From the NCBI GenBank assembly GCA_029263635.1, contig JAJUFY010000178.1, forward strand, positions 1 to 5,158: 5,158 bases of DNA, in the 5' to 3' direction. The DNA is from Ectothiorhodospiraceae bacterium (GTDB taxonomy: Bacteria > Pseudomonadota > Gammaproteobacteria > Nitrococcales > AK92). The translations under genes were made by a program, and so were the position numbers. Under the pieces are notes generated by a model. That model was not told the DNA's origin. It ran no database searches and was given only the letters and a program-made list of their open reading frames with translations. Below are positions 1-5,158 of this stretch, piece after piece (position 1 is the stretch's first letter; every line of letters starts with the position of its first letter).

Positions 1-7
1 CAAGGCA

Positions 8-679
8 GTGATCGAGGTGCGCGGACTGGGCCGGCGGGTCGCCGGGGCGGGGGCCGACGGCGGGGAGCTGGTGATTCTGCAGGATATCGCCTTCAGCGTC
101 ATGCCCGGCGAGAGTGTCGCCATCGTCGGCGCCTCCGGCTCCGGCAAGTCGACCCTGCTCGGCTTGCTTGCCGGCCTCGATCTGCCGACCGAGGGCCGGG
201 TGCGGCTGGCCGGCCAGGATCTCACCCGCCTCGACGAGGACGCCCGCGCCCGGCTGCGCGGCGACAGGCTCGGTTTCGTGTTCCAGGCCTTTCACCTGCT
301 GCCGGGGCTGACGGCGCTGGAGAACGTCATGCTCCCGCTGGAACTGGCCGGCGATACCCAGGCAGCCGCCAAGGCGACCACCGCACTGGGCGACGTGGGG
401 CTCGGCGGCCGGCTGCACCACTATCCTACGCAACTGTCCGGCGGCGAGCAGCAGCGGGTGGCCATCGCCCGCGCCTTCGTCACCACCCCGACCTTACTGA
501 TGGCCGACGAACCAACCGGCAACCTCGACCACCACACCGGCCACCGCATTGCCGACCTGCTGTTCCGACTCAACAGCGAGCGCGGCACCACGCTGGTCAT
601 GGTCACCCATGATCAGGAGCTGGCCGAGCGCTGCAGCCGGATCTACCGGCTGCATGACGGCCGGCTGGAGGCCGCATGA
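8..679 (+). CDS. ybbA: YbbA-type ABC transporter ATPase (5' end probably outside window)
   Basis: This is the cytoplasmic ATP-hydrolysing subunit that drives the permease encoded next to it. All nucleotide-binding motifs are intact: Walker A GASGSGKST at residues 41-49, Q-loop glutamine 93 in FVFQ, signature LSGGEQQR at 143-150, Walker B LLMADEP at 163-169, D-loop GNLD at 171-174 and switch histidine 201 in VTHD. The arrangement belongs to the LolD/MacB/YbbA subfamily, and the neighbouring permease points to YbbA. The GTG at 8 gives 223 residues, but the frame stays open to the left edge (codons AAG, GCA). The nearest AAGG lies only 2 bases from the GTG, and family members usually carry several residues before the corresponding IEV stretch. 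The true start is therefore probably upstream of the window. The stop overlaps the ybbP start by 4 bases, so translation is probably coupled. LolD of a lipoprotein-release system is the main alternative, and the ten-helix partner argues against it. Confidence 0.9.
   Translation: MIEVRGLGRRVAGAGADGGELVILQDIAFSVMPGESVAIVGASGSGKSTLLGLLAGLDLPTEGRVRLAGQDLTRLDEDARARLRGDRLGFVFQAFHLLPGLTALENVMLPLELAGDTQAAAKATTALGDVGLGGRLHHYPTQLSGGEQQRVAIARAFVTTPTLLMADEPTGNLDHHTGHRIADLLFRLNSERGTTLVMVTHDQELAERCSRIYRLHDGRLEAA
667..671 (+). promoter_or_regulatory. Ribosome binding site for ybbP inside the end of ybbA
   Basis: GGAGG lies 4 bases before the ATG at 676, within the last codons of ybbA. It supports this start and suggests translation coupled to the ATPase gene. 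Confidence 0.7.
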
Positions 680-3159
680 GGCGGTCGCGGCTGGCGCTGC
701 GGCTGCTTGCGCGCGACTGGCGCACCGGCGAAATCCGCCTGCTGGCGGCCGCGGTGGTGGTGGCGGTGGCAGCGGTGTGCGCCGTGTCATGGCTGGCCGA
801 GCGGGTCGCCGGCGCCAGCGGCGCCCGGGCAGCGGAGCTGCTGGCCGCGGACCGCGCCGTGCAGACCATCGAACCGGTTCCGCAAGCGTGGCTGGACCAG
901 GCCCAGACGCTGGGGTTGACCACAGCGCGCACCGCCGAATTCCCAAGTGTCGTGCTGGCCGGCGACCGCCCGTTGCTGGTGGCGGTGAAGGCGGTCGAGG
1001 CGCCATACCCGCTGCGCGGCGCATTGCAGCTGCAAACGGCCGTCGGCGCCGTACCGGAAAACGTGCGGGCCGTGCCGGAATCCGGCAGCCTCTGGGCCGA
1101 GGCACGCCTGCTCGGACCGCTGGCGCTGGAAGTCGGCGGCACGCTGTCGCTCGGCGAGAAGCACTTTACGCTCACCCGGCTGCTGGCACTGGAGCCGGAC
1201 CGTGGCGGCGGCTTCTTCACCGGCCTGGCACCGCGGGTGCTGATCAACTACGCCGATCTGGCCGCCACCGGTCTGATCCAGCCGGGCAGCCGGGTGCGCT
1301 ACCAGTTGCTGCTGGCCGGCCCGGAGCCGGCCCTGGAGCAGTTCCGGCAATGGCTGCCGGAGGACGCGCCGGGGCTGCGCTGGCGCACGCCGGCCGATTC
1401 GGACCTGGGCATCCGCGAGGTGCTGGAGCGCGCCGAGCGCTTCCTCGGCCTGGCGGCGCTGCTGACGGTGGTGATCGCCGGTGTGGCCATGCTGCTCACC
1501 GTGCGTCGCTACGCCGAGCGGCAGGTCGACCGGGTAGCCATCATGCGCTGCCTGGGCGCTACCGCCGGCGACGTCACCGCGCTGATGACCTGGAAGCTGC
1601 TCTGGCTGGGGCTGTTCAGCGGCGGCCTGGGAGTCGTACTGGGCTACGGCCTGCATCTCGCCATGCTCCGGCTGGTCGCCGATCTGCTGCCGCCGCACAC
1701 CCCACCTGCGGGCTGGTATCCGGCCCTGAGCGGCTGGGCGGTTGCCTTCGCTGCGCTGCTCGGCTTTGCCCTGCCTACCGTGCTGCGGCTGCGGCGGGTA
1801 CCGCCGCTGCGGGTGCTGCGCCGCGAACTTGGTCGCGGTCTGTTCGGCGGCAGCGCGCTGTATGCGGTGGCGCTGGGCGTGATCTTCCTGCTGATGTGGT
1901 GGCAGGCCGATGACCCGCGGCTGGCCGGGCTGGTGTTCGCCTCAGTGCTGGCCGCGCTGGCGCTGCTGGGCGGGCTGGCCTGGGTGCTGGTGCGGGGGCT
2001 GGTACGGCTGCGCGGCAGCCGGCGGCTGCTGTGGCTGTCCGGCATCACCCGGCGGCCGGCCACGGCCAGCGTGCAGATCATGGCGATTGGCGTCGGCCTG
2101 ATGGCGCTGCTGCTGCTCACCCTGGTGCGGCAGGACCTGCTCGCCGCCTGGCAGGGCCGCATCCCGCCGGATGCGCCCAATTATTTCCTGATCAATGTGC
2201 AGCCCAATCAAGTGGCGCCCTTGCATGAGCTGCTGGCCGGCGCCGGCGTGGAAGCGCGGCTGTACCCGATGATCCGCGGCCGGCTGGTCGCCATCAACGG
2301 CCGCGAGGTCCATCCCGAGCAATACGAAGACCGTGCCCAGCGGCTGGTGGCCCGGGAGTTCAATCTGTCCTACGACGCACGGCCGCCGGCCGACAATCGC
2401 ATCGTCGCTGGCGACTGGTGGCAGGTGCCGGCAGCAGAGCCGGGGCAGTTCTCGGTGGAAACCGGTATTGCCGAGGAGCTAGGAATCCGGCTCGGCGATA
2501 CCCTGCACTTTGCCATCGGCGGCGAGGAGGTGAGCGGCGCCGTTACCAATCTGCGGCAGGTGCAGTGGGACAGCTTCAACGTCAATTTCTTCGTGATGGC
2601 ACCACCGGGCCTGCTCGATACCTACCCAACCACCTACATCACCAGCTTCCACCTGCCGCCCGGCAATGAGCCGCTGCTTGCCGAGCTGGTGCGCACTTTC
2701 CCGAGCGTCACGCTGTTTGACATCAACAGCATTCTCGCAACGGTGCGCGACATCATTACCCAGGGGGCTCGGGTGGTGGAGCTGATGGCGACGCTGACCC
2801 TGGTGGCCGGCGTGATCGTGCTGCTGGCGGCACTGCAGACCACCGGCGAAGAACGCCGCTTCGAAAGCGCACTGTTGCGCGCACTCGGCGCACGCCGCGC
2901 CCACATCAAGCGGCTGGCGCGCGCCGAGTTCTGGCTGATAGGCGCTGCGGCCGGCGGCCTGGCGGGGGCCTGCGCGGCGGTCGCCGGCTTCGTCATGGCG
3001 CGGGAGCTGTTTGCGCTAGACTACGCGCTCGACGTGCTGCCGCTGGTGGCGGGGCTGGTCGCCGGGCCGCTGGTGGTATGGCTGGCCGGCGCCTGGGCGA
3101 CCCGGCGCTTCTACCGCGGCTCGCCGATGCGGCTGCTGCGCGGCGGCGCGAACGACTGA
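676..3159 (+). CDS. ybbP: YbbP-type ABC transporter permease, ten predicted membrane helices
   Basis: This is the inner-membrane permease partner of the preceding ATPase. At 827 residues it is close to the roughly 800 residues of E. coli YbbP. I read ten hydrophobic segments: 21-41; then 257-276, 308-332 and 353-372; then 394-409, 416-441 and 465-484; then 703-722, 752-775 and 785-808. Two large loops, about 45-250 and 490-700, should lie in the periplasm. This is the duplicated FtsX/MacB layout of the long permeases, unlike four-helix MacB or LolC/E. The second loop opens with PPDAPNYFLIN (497-507), and the first carries DRAVQ and VPQAWL segments that I recognise from YbbP. In E. coli, YbbA and YbbP associate with the lysophospholipase TesA and are proposed to extract hydrophobic molecules from the membrane. 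The substrate here is unknown. The start overlaps the ybbA stop (ATGA) and is preceded by GGAGG at 667-671. No frameshift or truncation is visible. Confidence 0.94.
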   Translation: MRRSRLALRLLARDWRTGEIRLLAAAVVVAVAAVCAVSWLAERVAGASGARAAELLAADRAVQTIEPVPQAWLDQAQTLGLTTARTAEFPSVVLAGDRPLLVAVKAVEAPYPLRGALQLQTAVGAVPENVRAVPESGSLWAEARLLGPLALEVGGTLSLGEKHFTLTRLLALEPDRGGGFFTGLAPRVLINYADLAATGLIQPGSRVRYQLLLAGPEPALEQFRQWLPEDAPGLRWRTPADSDLGIREVLERAERFLGLAALLTVVIAGVAMLLTVRRYAERQVDRVAIMRCLGATAGDVTALMTWKLLWLGLFSGGLGVVLGYGLHLAMLRLVADLLPPHTPPAGWYPALSGWAVAFAALLGFALPTVLRLRRVPPLRVLRRELGRGLFGGSALYAVALGVIFLLMWWQADDPRLAGLVFASVLAALALLGGLAWVLVRGLVRLRGSRRLLWLSGITRRPATASVQIMAIGVGLMALLLLTLVRQDLLAAWQGRIPPDAPNYFLINVQPNQVAPLHELLAGAGVEARLYPMIRGRLVAINGREVHPEQYEDRAQRLVAREFNLSYDARPPADNRIVAGDWWQVPAAEPGQFSVETGIAEELGIRLGDTLHFAIGGEEVSGAVTNLRQVQWDSFNVNFFVMAPPGLLDTYPTTYITSFHLPPGNEPLLAELVRTFPSVTLFDINSILATVRDIITQGARVVELMATLTLVAGVIVLLAALQTTGEERRFESALLRALGARRAHIKRLARAEFWLIGAAAGGLAGACAAVAGFVMARELFALDYALDVLPLVAGLVAGPLVVWLAGAWATRRFYRGSPMRLLRGGAND

Positions 3160-3238
3160 GCGGGCCCTCCGAACACGCGATAGCCCGGCCCGGTCGCCGC
3201 GTTGGCGTGGCGCGCCGCATGACCATAGAACATCCGGC

Positions 3239-3289
3239 GCATGACGGCCTTGCCCGATAGGCCTTGCGGTTGCCCCCTGCCGTCATTGC
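3239..3289. repeat. Inverted repeat, 8 bp stem extendable by 2 bp
   Basis: ATGACGGC at 3241-3248 is the exact reverse complement of GCCGTCAT at 3279-3286. Two more pairs (GC at 3239-3240 with GC at 3288-3289) form if T3287 is bulged out. The loop is 30 bases and contains a small GCC/GGC hairpin at 3252-3262. No T run follows. It could be a binding site, an RNA structure or chance: an 8-base inverted match somewhere in a gap this size is not very improbable. Confidence 0.35.
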
Positions 3290-3314
3290 GATGCAGCCAA
3301 TCGGATCCTGTTCT

Positions 3315-3323
3315 TGTACTAAT
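3315..3323 (+). promoter_or_regulatory. Possible weak extended -10 promoter element for the hydratase operon
   Basis: TGTACTAAT reads as an extended -10 (TG, one base, then ACTAAT, matching TATAAT at four of six positions). It lies in the AT-richer patch before the gene. No good -35 is found at the usual distance: TTGCGA at 3286-3291 is about 26 bases away, too far. A start near 3330 would leave a very short leader. This is a weak call. Confidence 0.22.
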
Positions 3324-3331
3324 GTATTTCT

Positions 3332-3336
3332 GAGGA
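3332..3336 (+). promoter_or_regulatory. Ribosome binding site for the MaoC-like hydratase gene
   Basis: GAGGA sits 6 bases before the ATG at 3343. It fixes this start for a gene with no overlapping upstream neighbour. Confidence 0.75.
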
Positions 3337-3342
3337 CCGGCC

Positions 3343-3777
3343 ATGAGCAGCAAGCAGCAGTATTACTTCGAAGACATGCAGGAAGGCATGGAGGCGAGCT
3401 TTTCCAAGACCGTCACCGAGGCCGACCTGGTCCTGTTCGCCGGTGTCACCGGTGATCTCAACCCGGTGCACATCGACGCCGAGTTCGCCGCCAACAGCAT
3501 GTTCAAGCAGCGCATCGCCCACGGCATGCTCTCCGCCGGCTTCATTTCCACCGTGTTCGGCACCCGCCTGCCCGGCCCGGGCTGCATCTATGTCAGCCAG
3601 AACCTGCGGTTCCGCGCGCCGGTGTTCATCGGCGATACCGTCACCGCGCGGGTCAAGGTCACCGGGCTCAAGCCCGAGAAGAACATGGTGCTGTTCGAGA
3701 CGGCCTGCAGCGTCGGCGGCAAGGACGTCGTCACCGGCGACGCCGTCATCATGGTGCCGCGGCGGGAGCAGGCATGA
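3343..3777 (+). CDS. MaoC/PhaJ-like (R)-specific enoyl-CoA hydratase
   Basis: This is a 144-residue single hot-dog domain protein of the MaoC dehydratase family, probably cytoplasmic, with no signal peptide or membrane helix. Family members hydrate trans-2-enoyl-CoA to (R)-3-hydroxyacyl-CoA, feeding polyhydroxyalkanoate synthesis or other acyl-CoA routes. The hydratase-2 motif is intact at residues 32-43 (FAGVTGDLNPVH), with the expected catalytic pair Asp38 and His43. Further family marks are the AHGML segment at 59-63, GPGCIY at 78-83 and LRFRAPV at 88-94. The length is typical of stand-alone PhaJ-type enzymes. GAGGA 6 bases upstream supports the start. The stop overlaps the next start by 4 bases (ATGA), so the gene heads an apparent operon with the DUF432-like and mscS genes. 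No PHA synthase or beta-oxidation gene is in view, so the physiological substrate is open, and I give no gene symbol because PhaJ itself cannot be proved. Confidence 0.93.
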   Translation: MSSKQQYYFEDMQEGMEASFSKTVTEADLVLFAGVTGDLNPVHIDAEFAANSMFKQRIAHGMLSAGFISTVFGTRLPGPGCIYVSQNLRFRAPVFIGDTVTARVKVTGLKPEKNMVLFETACSVGGKDVVTGDAVIMVPRREQA

Positions 3778-4556
3778 ACGAAGCGCTCGCCGGGGAACGC
3801 TGGTTCGGCGAGTTCCGGATCGCGGCCGGCGAGCGCCGCCAGTGGCGGGTCGGGCCGCTGACGCTGACGGTCGAACGCGCTGCCGGGGAGTGGCGTATCC
3901 GCCAGGCGTACGGTAGCGATGCGCAGGCCGACGCTGCCACAAGGGGCCTCGATGCCGAAACGCCGGGGGCGATGCGCTATCTCGCCGCCGGCCCCGACCC
4001 TCTCCTTTCTCTGCTGCCGCTGCTGCCCGACCGGCCGGTGATAGTCCGGCCGCTGAGCCCGGTGATCGTGCCGGCCGGCGAGGCGGTCCGCCTCTACGTC
4101 AGCCTGCCGGTGTGGCTGCAGCTGGCGGTCGGCAGTGCGCACAAGGTGCTGGCGGAGCTGCCCAGCCAGCGGCTGTCGGATACCTGGTTCGGGCCCAATA
4201 CCCGCGAGGGCGAGCTGTGCTACGCGCTGCGCTCGCGCTGCCGGCTGTCGCCAGACGACGCCTTGCAGCCGCACAGGGTCGTCGTCCCACTGCGGATCCA
4301 CAATCAGGCAGCCAAACCGCTGGTGCTGGAGCGCATCAAGGTGCCGGTCCCCCAGCTCAGCCTGTACGCCGAGCCAAGCGGGCGCTTGTGGGCCGGCGAG
4401 GTGAGCCTGGAACGCAGCGAGGACGGCCAGTTCGCCGCGCTGCACCTTGAACCCGGACCGCCGCCACAGGCTTCCAAGGCCACGCCGCTTGCCGGCCCGC
4501 GGGAGCCTGCACCCAAAAAAACCGCGATCCGGGCTTTCAGCGGCCTGTTCCATTAG
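3774..4556 (+). CDS. Uncharacterised protein, probable DUF432 family
   Basis: This encodes a 260-residue protein of unknown function. No signal peptide or convincing membrane helix is visible, so it is probably soluble and cytoplasmic. It appears rich in beta strands and has a proline- and lysine-containing tail (about 226-260) ending in AIRAFSGLFH. The central part resembles my recollection of DUF432: a PLSPVIVPAGEAVRLYVSLPV-like strand region at about 93-113, then WFGPNTREGELCYALRS at 138-154, with the glycine, cysteine and tyrosine pattern I associate with that family. A profile search would be needed to confirm this. The ATG overlaps the hydratase stop (ATGA), with GGGAG at 3764-3768 five bases upstream. 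The stop is 11 bases before the mscS start. The tight link to a mechanosensitive channel suggests a role connected to that channel, but this is inference. A run of seven A's near the end (4515-4521) is unusual for this GC-rich DNA. Confidence 0.88.
   Translation: MNEALAGERWFGEFRIAAGERRQWRVGPLTLTVERAAGEWRIRQAYGSDAQADAATRGLDAETPGAMRYLAAGPDPLLSLLPLLPDRPVIVRPLSPVIVPAGEAVRLYVSLPVWLQLAVGSAHKVLAELPSQRLSDTWFGPNTREGELCYALRSRCRLSPDDALQPHRVVVPLRIHNQAAKPLVLERIKVPVPQLSLYAEPSGRLWAGEVSLERSEDGQFAALHLEPGPPPQASKATPLAGPREPAPKKTAIRAFSGLFH
4515..4521 (+). other. A7 homopolymer near the end of the DUF432-like gene
   Basis: Seven consecutive A's encode the two lysines of PKKT plus the first base of the threonine codon. 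A one-base backward slip, or one extra A in the transcript, would move reading into the frame used by mscS. That frame has no stop between 4451 and the mscS ATG at 4568. Whether slippage occurs cannot be told from sequence. Confidence 0.5.
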
Positions 4557-4562
4557 AGGAGG
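4557..4562 (+). promoter_or_regulatory. Perfect Shine-Dalgarno (AGGAGG) for mscS
   Basis: AGGAGG begins right after the DUF432 stop codon and lies 5 bases before the ATG at 4568. It identifies the channel start clearly and shows that the channel can be translated independently, perhaps at a higher rate than the two genes before it. Confidence 0.88.
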
Positions 4563-4567
4563 CGGCA

Positions 4568-5158
4568 ATGCCGGAGTGGTGGTCGTCGATCGAAGCCTTT
4601 CTCGCCTCCGGGCGCTGGTGGAGCCTGGTGCGGGCCTTGCTTACCGTACTGGTCGGCCTGCTGCTGGCACGCATGCTGGCATCGGCGACGGTACGATTCT
4701 TCAACGGCCGGCTCGACGCCCACCGCAGCATGATCCTGCGGCGCCTGGTGTTCTATCTGGTCCTCGGCCTGGCCGTCGCTACCGCGCTCAATGAACTCGG
4801 CTTCAAGCTTGGCGTGCTGCTGGGGGCGGCCGGCATACTCTCGGTGGCGATCGGCTTCGCCTCGCAGACCTCGGCGTCCAACCTGATCAGCGGCCTGTTC
4901 CTGGTCGGCGAGCGGCCGTTCGGGATCGGCGATGCCATCCAGGTCGGCGGGACCACAGGCGAAGTGCTGTCGATCGACCTGCTGTCGGTCAAGCTGCGTA
5001 CCTTCGACAACCTGTTCGTGCGCATTCCCAACGAGACGCTGATCAAGAGCGAGGTGGTCAACCTCTCGCGCTTCCCCATCCGCCGGGTCGATCTGCTGAT
5101 CGCCATTGCCCGTAAGGAGGACATCGGCCGCGTGCGCGAGCTGCTGTTTGCGGTCGCC
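4568..5158 (+). CDS. Small-conductance mechanosensitive channel, MscS family (3' end outside window)
   Basis: The frame is open for 197 codons to the right edge with no stop, so the gene is cut by the window. MscS channels open under membrane tension to release solutes on hypo-osmotic shock, protecting the inner membrane. Three hydrophobic segments are visible: about 19-42, 57-78 and 82-112. The third is the pore-lining helix, with the family's glycine/alanine packing pattern (LLGAAGILSVAIGFASQ at 84-100, then SNLISGLFL) and the helix-breaking region ending in RPF at 116-118. The beta domain follows (GDAIQVGG, then VRIPNETLIKSEVVNLSR), as in E. coli MscS. Only a short lead precedes the first helix, so this is the compact three-helix type, not the large MscK/MscM type. 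The missing end should hold the rest of the vestibule domain. AGGAGG five bases upstream supports the start. It is the last visible gene of the hydratase/DUF432 operon. Confidence 0.94.
   Translation, partial: MPEWWSSIEAFLASGRWWSLVRALLTVLVGLLLARMLASATVRFFNGRLDAHRSMILRRLVFYLVLGLAVATALNELGFKLGVLLGAAGILSVAIGFASQTSASNLISGLFLVGERPFGIGDAIQVGGTTGEVLSIDLLSVKLRTFDNLFVRIPNETLIKSEVVNLSRFPIRRVDLLIAIARKEDIGRVRELLFAVA

Larger units (their letters stand above)
3160..3342. other. Intergenic gap between the transporter and hydratase operons
   Basis: This 183-base stretch has no supported gene. It holds a 6-base inverted repeat just after the ybbP stop (CGGGCC at 3161-3166, GGCCCG at 3187-3192), two copies of GCATGAC 22 bases apart (3217 and 3239), two copies of GGCCTTGC 14 bases apart (3246 and 3260), and an inverted repeat spanning 3239-3289. 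No hairpin is followed by a T run, so a rho-independent terminator is not evident. The last 35 bases are noticeably richer in A+T than the surroundings and probably carry the start signals of the next gene. Confidence 0.6.

Noticed and set aside
787..1698. A 303-codon open frame on the - strand, antisense to ybbP
   Set aside because: Its composition (many Gln, Arg, Ala, His) is that of an antisense shadow of a Leu-rich membrane protein gene. No family is recognisable and no ribosome binding site stood out.
549..1913. A 454-codon open frame on the + strand overlapping ybbA and ybbP
   Set aside because: The product is rich in Ala, Arg, Gly and Pro with no recognisable domain, and it covers two genes with strong family matches. 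Long shadow frames are expected in such GC-rich DNA.
3161..3192. CGGGCC/GGCCCG hairpin after ybbP as a rho-independent terminator
   Set aside because: The stem is only 6 bp, the loop is 20 bases, and no T run follows.
3209..3216. GGCGCGCC palindrome as an operator
   Set aside because: An 8-base all-G/C palindrome is common by chance at this base composition, and nothing else supports it.
3264..3455. Possible small leader peptide ahead of the hydratase gene (63 codons, or from the ATG at 3291)
   Set aside because: It runs into the hydratase gene in another frame, has no good ribosome binding site and looks like a chance frame.
3588..4568. A 326-codon open frame on the - strand opposite the hydratase and DUF432-like genes
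   Set aside because: It is antisense to two genes with family support and tight overlaps. The product has low-complexity composition and no domain that I recognise.
4447..4794. A 115-codon + strand frame across the DUF432/mscS junction
   Set aside because: It is out of frame with both genes, while the mscS frame beginning at 4568 encodes an unmistakable MscS pore helix behind a perfect AGGAGG.

Overview
This is a GC-rich stretch (by eye about two thirds G+C, with strong G/C preference at third codon positions) of a Gram-negative bacterial chromosome. The likely source is a beta- or gammaproteobacterium. That is inferred from the YbbA/YbbP pair, which looks proteobacterial along its whole length, and from the base composition. 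No species can be named. All five genes read left to right. The window shows no RNA gene, CRISPR array, insertion sequence or phage gene, and looks like ordinary chromosomal core sequence.

Region 1 (about 1-3159) holds an ABC transporter of the MacB/FtsX-like class. It consists of the ATPase YbbA, whose true start probably lies just left of the window, and the 827-residue, ten-helix permease YbbP. The two genes overlap by 4 bases (ATGA). In enterobacteria this transporter works with the periplasmic lysophospholipase/thioesterase TesA in handling hydrophobic molecules of the envelope. A tesA gene would be expected just left of the window, in divergent orientation, but cannot be seen here.

Region 2 (3160-3342) is the only real intergenic gap, 183 bases long. 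It contains short direct and inverted repeats, no convincing rho-independent terminator (no T run follows any hairpin), and a small AT-richer patch just before the next gene that may hold a weak promoter.

Region 3 (3343 to the right edge) is a second likely operon. It encodes a MaoC/PhaJ-type (R)-specific enoyl-CoA hydratase, a soluble protein that I assign tentatively to the uncharacterised DUF432 family, and a small three-helix MscS-type mechanosensitive channel cut off by the window end. The hydratase and DUF432 genes overlap by 4 bases (ATGA). The DUF432 and mscS genes are 11 bases apart, with a perfect AGGAGG between them.

The most interesting points are the DUF432-MscS pairing, which suggests DUF432 acts with the channel, and a run of seven A's near the end of the DUF432 gene. 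A one-base backward slip at that run would join DUF432 and the channel into a single open frame without meeting a stop. A loose theme of membrane and acyl-lipid handling links the two regions, but that is inference only. I found no clear new system.
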